DNA of 52,922 nt, from NCBI RefSeq assembly GCF_047807365.1, contig NZ_JBLOUI010000012.1, positions 1-52,922 of the forward strand. The letters run 5' to 3'. Position numbers and translations under genes: made by a program. Positions within the stretch are counted from its first letter, which is position 1, and every line of letters begins with the position of its first letter. The notes below the pieces were generated by a model. It did no database searches. It saw only the letters and a program-made list of their open reading frames with translations, and was not told the origin of the DNA. The DNA comes from Peptacetobacter sp900539645. GTDB lineage: Bacteria; Bacillota; Clostridia; Peptostreptococcales; Peptostreptococcaceae. Below, piece after piece: positions 33,814-42,067 of this stretch.

Positions 33814-33860
33814 TATTGAGGATTTCAAACTTAAAATAGTTGATATCTTATTAAACTAAA

Positions 33861-34427
33861 TTATTTTATGCAACGAAGTATTACATTGTAAAGTACTAAA
33901 CCTGCAACAAAGTTAATAACTACTGCTGGTATAACAACTGATATGAAAAGAACGCTAAATCCTGCAGGTAGTCCAACTATATACTGAGCAGCAAGTAGGA
34001 AGATAGATCCACTTACAAGTGTACCTAGTGGGAATAAGAATATAGAAACTATTTTACCTGCTTTTTTCATATCCATTTTTCTTAAGAATGGTATGCTATA
34101 CATTATGTAAACTAGTAAGTATGCAAAGTTTACAGATATTATTTTATCTATAACATTAGGAAGCTGTCCACCAGGGAATTTAGTTGTAAGTGCTGTAAAT
34201 ACACCAGTAACTATTCCTGCTAATAAGCAGCTTTTATAATCATTTCTATTTATTAAAACTACTATAAACATTGTAAGTAGTGCGAAGTCTGGCTGCATAG
34301 GAAGTCCTAGAGCAGGTGTAATCTGATGAAGTATAAGACCTATTGCAAGAAGTATTGAGTTTAGAACCATTTTTCTTGTATTCACTTTTGTTGTTGTATT
34401 TGTTGTTGTTTTTGCTATTGCTTTCAT
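33861..34427 (-). CDS. trpP: Tryptophan transporter TrpP
   Basis: A 188-aa integral membrane protein with five or six TM helices. It is similar to TrpP/YhaG, the small tryptophan permease of Firmicutes, with GLILHQITPALGLPMQPDFAL, GIVTGVFTALTTKFPGGQLPN and VDKIISV-type loops. Start at ATG 34427 after TTGGAGGG; an in-frame TTG lies in that site. It is preceded by a T-box whose specifier is UGG (Trp), which supports the substrate. The Thr/Asn-rich N-terminus (TTTNTTTKVN) is unusual. Confidence 0.9.
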   Translation of the reverse strand: MKAIAKTTTNTTTKVNTRKMVLNSILLAIGLILHQITPALGLPMQPDFALLTMFIVVLINRNDYKSCLLAGIVTGVFTALTTKFPGGQLPNVIDKIISVNFAYLLVYIMYSIPFLRKMDMKKAGKIVSIFLFPLGTLVSGSIFLLAAQYIVGLPAGFSVLFISVVIPAVVINFVAGLVLYNVILRCIK

Positions 34428-34497
34428 TGTATTTCCCTCCAAGTATTTTAAATTTATTATTTCGCCATTCTGATTCGATATTATCTTCTAGTAAAGT

Positions 34498-34519
34498 TCA
34501 TACCATAGTTTACACCTCC
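34498..34519 (-). promoter_or_regulatory. Strong SD plus overlapping mini-ORFs in the trpP leader
   Basis: On the minus strand, GGAGG is followed eight bases later by ATG GTA TGA (34506-34498). The TGA overlaps a second start whose frame reads MNFTRR then stop. The true trpP start is about 70 bases further on. Confidence 0.45.
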
Positions 34520-34527
34520 TTTCCCGT

Positions 34528-34800
34528 AAAATAAAAAAACTTCGCCCTATATATAGGACGAAGTATTAATTCGCGTTGCCACCTAAATTCGTATATCTTG
34601 TAAAATTATACAAGAAATACATCTCTGCAAGAATACTAACATATTCTGTGTGTTGTAACGTACACCAAACGCCGGAGTCTACTTTAAAAATATTTCAATC
34701 CGGTTCTCTAAGGCCCATTCACTATTTCCCTTCTTGCTGACTCTCACCAACGTCAACTCTCTGTATTGAACCTAAAAACAGTTACTCTTCCTCGTCAAAG
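34528..34800 (-). promoter_or_regulatory. T-box riboswitch, tryptophan specifier, controlling trpP
   Basis: Minus-strand leader with TGGCAACGCG (complement 34572-34581) as T-box sequence, and the terminator ACTTCGTCCT/AGGGCGAAGT plus T7 (34532-34563). In the specifier loop the codon UGG (complement 34715-34717) follows GAA, giving Trp. A stem I GA-rich segment (AGAGTTGACG) is also visible. tRNA-Trp charging should control readthrough, and the downstream gene is trpP, so specifier and gene agree. Confidence 0.9.
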
Positions 34801-34836
34801 AATTTACTGAAAATTTATTATTTTTAACTTGTATTA

Positions 34837-34865
34837 ATCATAATCTAAAAAAAAGATTCTGTCAA
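34837..34865 (-). promoter_or_regulatory. SigA-type promoter of trpP T-box transcript
   Basis: On the minus strand, TTGACA (34865-34860), a 17-bp spacer and TATGAT (34842-34837). Confidence 0.85.
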
Positions 34866-35013
34866 TAATTATTTTTGAATTTTTTGAAATATGATACAAA
34901 AAAGAGAAATAATTCTTTTTAAAAAAGGAAAAATACAAAATATATAGAATATATATAACTGAGTAATAAAATAAAAACTAAAAAATATTAAATGAAAAAA
35001 GGAGTGGTCTTCG

Positions 35014-35487
35014 ATGTTCAGAGATATGAGAAGAGTTGATAGAGATAAAGGAAGTTTAGCAGGAATAGAAATATTAAAAAATTCAGATGTGAGTTTTTTA
35101 TCTACAATATCTGTAGATAATGGGTATCCGTATGCAGTTCCGATGAACCACGTATTCTTAGATGGAAATATATACTATCATTGTTCAAAAAAAGGACATA
35201 AAATCGACAACATAAATGAAAATAGCAAAGTTTGTGTAAGTGCAGTTTCATATTACGAATTTGTACCAGATAAATTTACTGTTGGATACAAAAGCGTAGT
35301 AGTATTTGGAAATGCGTCTATAGTTGAAGATGAGGAAGAGAAAAGAAAGGTATTAAAAGAAGTAATAAAAACATATTCAACAGATTATATAGAAGATGGA
35401 AATAAATATATAGAAAAACTTTTCAAAATAACAGATATAATAAAAGTTGTACCAGAAAAAATATCAGGAAAAGCATCTAAAGAATAG
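35014..35487 (+). CDS. NimA-like pyridoxamine 5'-phosphate oxidase-family flavoprotein
   Basis: A 157-aa split-barrel FMN-binding protein. The N-terminus FRDMRRVDRDKGSL resembles the Nim group (nitroimidazole reductases); GYPYAVPMNHVFLDGNIYYHCSKKGHKIDNI is the conserved FMN-binding segment. Nim proteins can confer nitroimidazole resistance, but many chromosomal homologues do not, so resistance is not implied. RBS AAGGAGTGG. It stands alone behind a long AT-rich gap containing the trpP T-box promoter on the other strand. Confidence 0.87.
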   Translation: MFRDMRRVDRDKGSLAGIEILKNSDVSFLSTISVDNGYPYAVPMNHVFLDGNIYYHCSKKGHKIDNINENSKVCVSAVSYYEFVPDKFTVGYKSVVVFGNASIVEDEEEKRKVLKEVIKTYSTDYIEDGNKYIEKLFKITDIIKVVPEKISGKASKE

Positions 35488-35506
35488 AAGAATATTGTGA
35501 AAGTTA

Positions 35507-35543
35507 TTGCAAATAGTCGTTTTTTTTGATATAGTTAAACTAT
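35507..35543 (+). promoter_or_regulatory. SigA-type promoter with overlapping palindrome, small membrane protein gene
   Basis: TTGCAA (35507-35512), a 17-bp spacer and TATAGT (35530-35535). The perfect palindrome ATAGTTAAACTAT (35531-35543) overlaps the -10 and could be an operator. Confidence 0.55.
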
Positions 35544-35590
35544 GTTATGTAAATTAAAATATATGTAGTAAATACAATGGAGGTGAGTTC

Positions 35591-35926
35591 TTGAAAAAGT
35601 CAGGTTCAATAGTTAAGACAATAAAAAGAAGTTTAAAAAAAATACTAAAATATACAGCTATGTCATTCATAATATGTTATGCTTCAGCTATTGTATTAAG
35701 AGTAATTAATGCTTTTTTAGGTGCTAATACTCCAGACTTTTGGTGGTATTTTATACCAGCAACTTTAGTAGCACTTGGATTAAGTGTACTTATGGTATTA
35801 GCAAATGCTGATAAAGTATTTAGAAAACCTACTAAAAAGAAAGCAGTTGCGAAACAAAAAGTTCGCAGAAAGAGCGCTCCTGCAGTATCTACACCAGAAA
35901 GAGAATACAGAAGAAAGGTATCATAG
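35591..35926 (+). CDS. Small membrane protein with basic C-terminal tail
   Basis: A 111-aa protein from TTG 35591 (RBS TGGAGGTG). A basic N-terminus, two TM helices (about 20-42 and 53-75), and a lysine/arginine-rich tail RKPTKKKAVAKQKVRRKS are visible. No family is recognised. It has its own promoter and is followed by a terminator. The basic tail is likely cytosolic and could bind RNA, DNA or anionic lipid, but nothing proves this. Confidence 0.7.
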   Translation: MKKSGSIVKTIKRSLKKILKYTAMSFIICYASAIVLRVINAFLGANTPDFWWYFIPATLVALGLSVLMVLANADKVFRKPTKKKAVAKQKVRRKSAPAVSTPEREYRRKVS

Positions 35927-35995
35927 TATTAAATATATATTTTATAAATACCAGATATTTATTTGCTCGATAAAAATGCAATTGTATATATAAAA

Positions 35996-36030
35996 ATAAA
36001 CACAGTTGTTACTGTGTTTTATTTTTTTTA
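35996..36030 (+). terminator. Terminator after small membrane protein gene
   Basis: AAACACAG (35998-36005) and CTGTGTTT (36012-36019) with a T-rich tail. Confidence 0.75.
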
Positions 36031-36057
36031 TAGATTGTTTATAAAAGGGGAAGTTTT

Positions 36058-37485
36058 ATGAAAATTGATGGATGGGTGAATGATTTCGGTGAGAAAGAGC
36101 CGGATTATAAAAAAAGGAAAAAACAAAAGAAAAAGAGGAATCTACCCAAGTTTGAAAATCTAAGCAAATTTAGCATCATAAAAATAGTTGTAGCTATATT
36201 ATTAGTGTTTGCTATATGGAATCATTTTAGATACTATTCAGAAATAAATCATATGATGGATTATATAGAATCAAGACAATATGCCATAGCAATAGATTAC
36301 TATTCTTCTCTAGAAAAAGAGTTTTCAGAGGGAAAAATGGATAGATTTAATGCTAAGCTTTCTAGAAAAATAAATAAATTCTTAGAAAATACCGGAGATG
36401 ATTTTTTCAAAGGAAGTATATCAAAAGAAAAATTTACTGGATTTGTCAATATGGTCAATTCTTTAGATAGAATAACTGTTAAAAGCGAAAAATTGTTAGA
36501 GCAGTGTAAAAAGGCAGCTGATATGTATAGTGATGGAAGTATAGATTATGAAACAGCCAAATCATTTGTGGATACTATTTCAGCATTACAGGGAATGGAA
36601 GTTGGAACAGAAGAATATAGACAAGACATAGAGTTTATATACGATTCTAGAATGTTATATGAACAGGGATACGAATATCAAAAGAAATTCCAGTATTCTC
36701 AGGCTATTGAAAACTATGAAAAAGTGCTTGAAAAGGATAAAAAGTACTATAAAAAGGCTGAAGAGAATAAAAAAGAATGTATAGAAAAAATGTATGATTA
36801 TTATATCCAGGAAGCTGCTTTGGCAGCAAAGGGTGGAAATTACCAAGTTGCAACAGAATATATGGAATATGTAAAAAAATACTATCCTGATGATGAAAAA
36901 GTCGAAAAAATTCTAAAGGATTATCAGAAAAAATTAGATGAGTACACTTTAGGATCGGATGATATAAAAAATATATACTGTAAGGCAGCTGATATAGAGC
37001 CAGAAGGAATAACAGTAAGTCCTCTACCACAGATGGTAAATGGAGAAAAATACTATTATGCAGAAATACTTAAAGATGGTAAAAGAATAAATGAAGTTCT
37101 TATAAATGCAGAAAATAAAAAGCTATATTTATACAAGGATGGAGAAAGATCATATAAAGATATTGATAATGCCAATTTCTTTAGACTAAATACAAATGGA
37201 GAAATTGAATTTGCTATTTCTAAAAAAGACGCAACAGAAAATCTAAAAAATGAATTAGAAAAGAAGAAAAGGGTATATAAAAAAGTGGAAGAAATTGACT
37301 CTGATAAGGCAGAAAGATATTCTAAATGTGATAAGAAAATAAGTGAAATGCTAAATAAGAAGGAGAATACATATTTCTTCTTTATAGGTAATAAAGGGTT
37401 CTTAAGAGGTAAAGACTTGTACTGTGTAGATATGTATAGTGGTGCAGTATATTCTTTCGAAAATAATAAACTAGTTCGTATATAA
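36058..37485 (+). CDS. Membrane protein with TPR-like repeats, unknown function
   Basis: A 475-aa protein. A Lys-rich cytoplasmic N-terminus (KKRKKQKKKRN), one TM helix (about 41-57), then a long helical ectodomain. TPR-like units include YEYQKKFQYSQAIENYEKVLEKDKKY and AAKGGNYQVATEYMEYVKKYYPDDE (about 200-295). The C-terminal part (about 330-475) is beta-rich with EKYYYAEILKDGKRINEVLINAENKKLYLY, resembling PepSY-like folds, and ends GAVYSFENNKLVRI. RBS AAAGGGGAAG. It is 88 bp before the vanW gene without a clear terminator, so they may be cotranscribed. Family not recognised. Confidence 0.75.
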   Translation: MKIDGWVNDFGEKEPDYKKRKKQKKKRNLPKFENLSKFSIIKIVVAILLVFAIWNHFRYYSEINHMMDYIESRQYAIAIDYYSSLEKEFSEGKMDRFNAKLSRKINKFLENTGDDFFKGSISKEKFTGFVNMVNSLDRITVKSEKLLEQCKKAADMYSDGSIDYETAKSFVDTISALQGMEVGTEEYRQDIEFIYDSRMLYEQGYEYQKKFQYSQAIENYEKVLEKDKKYYKKAEENKKECIEKMYDYYIQEAALAAKGGNYQVATEYMEYVKKYYPDDEKVEKILKDYQKKLDEYTLGSDDIKNIYCKAADIEPEGITVSPLPQMVNGEKYYYAEILKDGKRINEVLINAENKKLYLYKDGERSYKDIDNANFFRLNTNGEIEFAISKKDATENLKNELEKKKRVYKKVEEIDSDKAERYSKCDKKISEMLNKKENTYFFFIGNKGFLRGKDLYCVDMYSGAVYSFENNKLVRI

Positions 37486-37521
37486 TAGGGAGATTAGAAC
37501 TAGTAAAATAGGTATTTAACT

Positions 37522-37552
37522 AATTCAGAGGTAAAGGGATGTACTCTGAAAA
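37522..37552. promoter_or_regulatory. Hairpin or operator upstream of vanW gene
   Basis: TTCAGAG (37524-37530) and CTCTGAA (37544-37550) form a perfect 7-bp dyad, without a T-run. It could be a regulator site or transcript hairpin ahead of the vanW RBS. Confidence 0.35.
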
Positions 37553-37573
37553 TAAACAAAAAGGAGAGATTTA

Positions 37574-39049
37574 ATGTCGAAAAAAATAAAAGTAGCATTA
37601 ATAGCCTTATTGGTTGTTGTTCTGGGAACAGTAGGATTTATGTTTTCAAAAGTAAAAAGCGATAAAATAGCTGAAAACGTAATAGTAAATGGGATAAATG
37701 TTGGAGGAATGACAAAAGAAGAGGCAAAAAATAAAATAAAGGTATTTGATACTAATGAGTTTACACTAAGCAGCGAGGAAAGAAGTTGGAAACTTAATTT
37801 AGATGAGCTAAACTTTGAATATGACATAAATAAGACAGTTGAAAATGCATACAAAGTTGATAGAAGTGGAAATATATTTTCTAATATGTTCGATATGGCT
37901 AAATCTATGATGGGACACGAAACTAATGTACGTGTGGCAATAGAATACGATAAAGCTAAGGCAAAAGAAGAACTTGATAAAATTAGAAAAGATGTCGATA
38001 GAGAAAAAGAAAATGCAAAAATAAACACAGATAATGACAAGATAACTATAGTTCCAGAAAAGAATGGAGTAGTCCTTAATGAAGCTGAAACAAATAAGGC
38101 TATTGAAAAGCGGTTATCTGCAAATAAATTTAAGACTGAAGCTGTTGTTAAGCTTGATGAGCCTAAGATAAAAAAATCAGACCTTGAAGGTATGGATAAA
38201 GCTCTAGGAACATCTGTAACTACATTTAAGAACAACTATAATAGAACAGAGAATATAAAAATAGCTACAAATGCGTCTAGTGGTGTAATTTTAAAACCAG
38301 GTCAGGAATACTCTTTCAATACTATAGTTGGAAAAAGAAATAAGGCCAATGGATATAAAAGTGCGCCTGTTATAGTACAGGGAGAAATGCAGGAAGATCT
38401 AGGTGGTGGAGTATGTCAGGTATCATCGACTTTATACAATGCAGCACTTAAATCAGGAATGGAAATTGTAAATGTTAAAAACCATACAATACCTTCTTCT
38501 TATGCTGGAATGGGTAGAGATGCTACTGTTACAGATAGTGGAACAGATTTTGTATTTAAGAATCCATATAAACATAATGTCTATATTCAGAACTATGTAA
38601 CAGGTGGATCAATAGTATGTCAGGTATTTGGAAGCAAGGCAGATGAACAGAACATAGAAATACAGACTAAGACTGTATCTGTTTCACAGGCTACACTTCA
38701 GAAGATAGAAAAAAGTGATTTACCAGCAGGTAAAGAAGAAGTAGACAAGGCTAGTAGAAATGGATATGTTGTTGAAACATATAGAATATACAAGGACAAA
38801 AATGGAAAACAGATTAAAAAGGAAAAAATTGCAACATCAAGTTATCCAAAGCAGAATGGTGTTATATTTGTAGGAACTGCTCCTGTAGAGGAAAAACCAG
38901 CAGAACCACAGAATCCTGGAGAAAATAACTCAGAAAATAATGGTGGAGGAGAAACTCAAAAACCAGACGGAAATGCAGGAAATACAGGAAATTCAGGTGG
39001 AGAAACTCAAAAGCCAGAAGCAACACCAAAAGAAAATAATAAAAACTAA
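37574..39049 (+). CDS. VanW-family membrane-anchored protein with G5-like domain
   Basis: A 491-aa protein: one N-terminal TM helix (about 7-25), a peptidoglycan-binding-like segment with VNGINVGGMTKEEAKNKI, then the VanW domain (about 210-350) with KIATNASSGVILKPGQEYSFN, GGGVCQVSSTLYNAAL and FKNPYKHNVYIQN. A G5-like stretch (about 365-435) and a low-complexity Pro/Asn/Gly tail with two GGETQKP repeats follow. It acts outside the membrane near the wall; VanW has no proven biochemical function. RBS AAAGGAGAG. No sortase signal is present. Confidence 0.9.
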   Translation: MSKKIKVALIALLVVVLGTVGFMFSKVKSDKIAENVIVNGINVGGMTKEEAKNKIKVFDTNEFTLSSEERSWKLNLDELNFEYDINKTVENAYKVDRSGNIFSNMFDMAKSMMGHETNVRVAIEYDKAKAKEELDKIRKDVDREKENAKINTDNDKITIVPEKNGVVLNEAETNKAIEKRLSANKFKTEAVVKLDEPKIKKSDLEGMDKALGTSVTTFKNNYNRTENIKIATNASSGVILKPGQEYSFNTIVGKRNKANGYKSAPVIVQGEMQEDLGGGVCQVSSTLYNAALKSGMEIVNVKNHTIPSSYAGMGRDATVTDSGTDFVFKNPYKHNVYIQNYVTGGSIVCQVFGSKADEQNIEIQTKTVSVSQATLQKIEKSDLPAGKEEVDKASRNGYVVETYRIYKDKNGKQIKKEKIATSSYPKQNGVIFVGTAPVEEKPAEPQNPGENNSENNGGGETQKPDGNAGNTGNSGGETQKPEATPKENNKN

Positions 39050-39059
39050 ATAAAAAATC

Positions 39060-39101
39060 AATAGGGGTTGTTGAAAAAAATCAGCAACCCCTTTCTTTTT
39101 G
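39060..39101 (+). terminator. Terminator after vanW gene
   Basis: AGGGGTTGTTGA (39063-39074) and TCAGCAACCCCT (39081-39092), followed by TTCTTTTT. Confidence 0.85.
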
Positions 39102-39151
39102 TTTGAATAAATATAATAATAGTATTAAGAAGTTAATTTAGAGGTGAGGAA

Positions 39152-40531
39152 ATGAAAAGATATAAAGAAGTTGTCGAGAAGCAGAAGGGATTCTTTAAAA
39201 CTGGAAAGCCTATTGATATAAATTATAGAAAAAAAGCTTTAATAAAATTGAGAGATACTGTTGATAAGTATGAAGAAAAGATTTTATATGCATTAAAGCT
39301 AGACCTAGGAAAATCGGAATTTGAGGGATATGAAACAGAATTAGGAATAGTAAAAAGTGAGTTAAAAAATACTATAAAAAATCTAGAAAAGTGGTCAAAA
39401 CCTAAAAAAGTTAGAGCATCTATTATGAATCCATTTTCAGATAATAGAATCTACAATCAACCATATGGAGTTTGCTTAATACTATCTCCTTGGAATTATC
39501 CGTTTCAGCTTGCTCTTATGCCGCTTATAGGAAGTATAGCAGCGGGAAATACTAGCATATTAAAACTTTCAGAAATATCTTCATTTACATCTGGCATAGT
39601 TAGGGAAATAATAGAAGAAATATTTGATGAGGAGTATATTGCGGTATTTTCTGGGGAAGCAGATGAGGCAATAAATTTAATTGAATCTGATATAGATTTT
39701 ATATTCTATACAGGAAATCCTAAAATAGGTGCATCTGTTGCAGAATCAGCTGGTAGAAGATTGATACCTTGTGTGTTAGAACTTGGTGGGAAAAGCCCTT
39801 GTATAATTGATAGGAAGGCAGATTTAGATAATGCAGCTAAAAAAATAGTGTGGGGAAAATTTATGAATGCTGGACAAACATGTGTTGCACCAGACTATAT
39901 AATAGCGGATAGACTTGTATTTTTAGAACTTAGAGATAAGTTAATACACTATATAAAGGAATTTTATGGAGAAAATCCAATTGAGTCAGATGACTATCCT
40001 AAGATAATAAATAAAAAGAATTTTGATAGAATACTAAATTTAATCGAGGGGAAAAGACTTATATTTGGTGGAAAATACGATGATGATAGTTTAAAGATAG
40101 AGCCAACGATATTAGAAGTATCTAGTATGGATGAAAAAATAATGCAAGAAGAAATATTTGGACCTATAATTCCTATAATTGTCTACAAAAGTAAAAGTGA
40201 GATATTTGAAATAATATATAAAAATAAAAATCCTTTAGCATTGTATCTATTTACCGATGATAGCTCATTTGAAAAAGAAATAATAGAAAAGGTATCTTTT
40301 GGTGGAGGATGTGTAAACGATACTATAATCCATTGTACATCTGAGGGACTTCCATTTGGTGGAATAGGAATGAGTGGTCTTGGTAATTATCATGGAAAAG
40401 CTAGCTTTGATGCATTTAGTCATAAGAAATCTGTTGTAAAATCTAAAAAATTTGCGGATATAAGTATGAAATATCCACCGTTTAATAAAAAGAAACTAAA
40501 CTTAATAAAAAAAGTGTTTAATATATTGTAA
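39152..40531 (+). CDS. Aldehyde dehydrogenase (class 3 type)
   Basis: A 459-aa NAD(P)-dependent aldehyde dehydrogenase. The catalytic base is Glu about 210 in LELGGKSP and the nucleophile Cys about 244 in NAGQTCVAPDY. The N-terminus PYGVCLILSPWNYPFQLAL is the Rossmann entry. The short length and C-terminal FSHKKSVVKSK are typical of class 3 or fatty-aldehyde-type enzymes (YwdH-like in Bacillus). The substrate cannot be deduced. RBS GAGGTGAG. Located between terminated units and not part of an obvious operon. Confidence 0.92.
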   Translation: MKRYKEVVEKQKGFFKTGKPIDINYRKKALIKLRDTVDKYEEKILYALKLDLGKSEFEGYETELGIVKSELKNTIKNLEKWSKPKKVRASIMNPFSDNRIYNQPYGVCLILSPWNYPFQLALMPLIGSIAAGNTSILKLSEISSFTSGIVREIIEEIFDEEYIAVFSGEADEAINLIESDIDFIFYTGNPKIGASVAESAGRRLIPCVLELGGKSPCIIDRKADLDNAAKKIVWGKFMNAGQTCVAPDYIIADRLVFLELRDKLIHYIKEFYGENPIESDDYPKIINKKNFDRILNLIEGKRLIFGGKYDDDSLKIEPTILEVSSMDEKIMQEEIFGPIIPIIVYKSKSEIFEIIYKNKNPLALYLFTDDSSFEKEIIEKVSFGGGCVNDTIIHCTSEGLPFGGIGMSGLGNYHGKASFDAFSHKKSVVKSKKFADISMKYPPFNKKKLNLIKKVFNIL

Positions 40532-40552
40532 CATTTAGCAAAAGAAAAAGAA

Positions 40553-40608
40553 TACAATGTTGTAATTAATATATCTTTGACTATTGTATACAATATATGG
40601 TATTTTAG
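40553..40608 (+). promoter_or_regulatory. lrgA promoter with two related palindromes
   Basis: TTGACT (40577-40582), an 18-bp spacer and TATTTT (40601-40606). One palindrome, TATTGTATACAATA (40582-40595), fills the spacer; a second, TACAATGTTGTA (40553-40564), lies upstream. Both share the TACAA/TTGTA half-site, suggesting one dimeric regulator. Confidence 0.6.
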
Positions 40609-40632
40609 TTGAGGGGAAAGGAGGAATGATTA

Positions 40633-41001
40633 ATGAAAGTATTTAATCAGTTAGCAATCATTCTTGGAATTTGGGCAGTAGGAGAGTATATAAGTTCTAT
40701 GATATCTAGTTTTGTCTTAATTCCAGGAAGTATAATTGGTATGATTCTGTTATTTTTAATGCTTCAGTTTAAAATTATAAGCATAGAGAGCATAGATAGC
40801 ATATCTGGTTTCTTTTTAGATAATATGGCATTATTTTTCGTACCAGCTGGAGTATCGCTTATAAAATCTATGGATCTTATAAAGCAAAATATAATACTTT
40901 TAGTTTTAGCAATATTTGTAACTACAGCAATAGTTATGTGGTTTACAGGAATTGTGGTGGAAATAATGATGAAAAGAAAGGAAAAGAAATCTAATGTATG
41001 A
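40633..41001 (+). CDS. lrgA: CidA/LrgA family holin-like protein
   Basis: A 122-aa small polytopic membrane protein with four TM helices. It has the LrgA-type motif VLIPGSIIGMILLFLML and FFLDNMALFFVPAGVSLI. With LrgB it modulates murein hydrolase activity and metabolite export in Firmicutes; recent work also links homologues to pyruvate transport. RBS AAAGGAGGAATG. Its 3' end overlaps the lrgB start by 8 bp. Confidence 0.9.
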   Translation: MKVFNQLAIILGIWAVGEYISSMISSFVLIPGSIIGMILLFLMLQFKIISIESIDSISGFFLDNMALFFVPAGVSLIKSMDLIKQNIILLVLAIFVTTAIVMWFTGIVVEIMMKRKEKKSNV

Positions 41002-41683
41002 TATAACACAGACGCCGATATTTGGACTTCTATTGACTATAATTTTTTATAATCTTGGAAGATATATTCAGCGTAAAACAGGAAATCCTATATTTAATCC
41101 GCTATTAATAGCAATCATATGTATAATAGCGTTTTTAAGTATTACAAAAATACCTTATGAGGCGTATAAGATAGGTGGAGATAGTATAAACTTTTTTTTA
41201 TCTCCAGTAACAGTCGTACTAGCAGTACCACTTTATAAACAGTTTGAACTGTTCAAAGAAAATATGATGGAGATAATAATTGGTATAACAGCAGGGGTTT
41301 TAGTATCTTTTATATCTATAAAAATACTTGGAGGAGCTTTAAATGCGGATTCATCTCTTTTAAACTCACTTATACCAAAATCTATAACTACTCCAATGGG
41401 TATATCTCTTACAAATTCTCTTGGTGGTGTAGAAGCGATAACAGTTGTTGCGATAATTTGTACAGGAATATTAGGTGCTATAATATCTCCACTAGTATTT
41501 AAAATAGGTGGAATCAAGCATCCTATAGCCAGAGGAATAGCTCTTGGTACAGCATCACATGCGCTTGGAACAACAAAAGCCATAGAAATGGGTGAGGTTG
41601 AAGGTGCTATGAGTGGATTATCAATAGGAATATCGGGAACACTAACAGTCATATTGATTCCTATTTTAATAAAATTCTTATAA
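40994..41683 (+). CDS. lrgB: LrgB-family integral membrane protein
   Basis: A 229-aa polytopic protein with about seven TM helices. Motifs VVLAVPLYKQFELFKENM, LIPKSITTPMGISLTNSLGGVEAITVVAIICTG and GTASHALGTTKAIEMGEVEGAMSGL are diagnostic of LrgB/CidB. It is translationally coupled to lrgA, with the overlap and RBS (AGGAAAAG) inside the lrgA 3' end. Together they form the two-gene lrgAB unit. No clear terminator follows. Confidence 0.92.
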   Translation: MYDITQTPIFGLLLTIIFYNLGRYIQRKTGNPIFNPLLIAIICIIAFLSITKIPYEAYKIGGDSINFFLSPVTVVLAVPLYKQFELFKENMMEIIIGITAGVLVSFISIKILGGALNADSSLLNSLIPKSITTPMGISLTNSLGGVEAITVVAIICTGILGAIISPLVFKIGGIKHPIARGIALGTASHALGTTKAIEMGEVEGAMSGLSIGISGTLTVILIPILIKFL

Positions 41684-42067
41684 AATTTGTATGAGTATTA
41701 CTGTAAAATAGAAAAATAAAAATTTTTTTAGGAAGAAAAATAAAAAATTTTTAAGATAATTAAATTTACCTTCAATTTATAAAATTGAAAAGCTACTAGA
41801 AATAATTTCAATAAAACTGTATAACGACAAAAATAAGGGCAAAAAATTGCAAGATGTGAAAAATAAAATTCATTAATTTAATAAAAAAATATAAATTATG
41901 TAATAAACAAAGTAAAAAATGCTCTTATTGCTAAAAAAGTATAGATTTTTTAGACTAGACAATAATAAAAATTTGATTATAATATATATGTGAAGTCAGG
42001 AAAGACTGATTTATAGTAAAGTATTAGTAGAAAATTATTAAATTGAGGGAATTGAAGGGAGAAAAAA
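41684..42067. other. A+T-rich intergenic region with yitT promoter
   Basis: A 384-bp spacer with no gene or RNA that I can support. One weak dyad, TTCAATTT/AAATTGAA (41771-41789), has no T-run. Near its end TAGACA (41956-41961), a 16-bp spacer and TATAAT (41978-41983) form a plausible promoter for the YitT-like gene. Confidence 0.55.

Noticed and set aside
31580..34512. Shared 12-mer TACCATAGTTTA in the MATE promoter and the trpP leader
   Set aside because: One copy is in a MerR dyad and the other includes the trpP mini-ORF start; in a 53-kb AT-rich window one chance match of this size is not surprising.
35805..35993. Plus-strand frame overlapping the end of the 111-aa membrane protein
   Set aside because: Out-of-frame shadow of the lysine-rich tail, no ribosome site.
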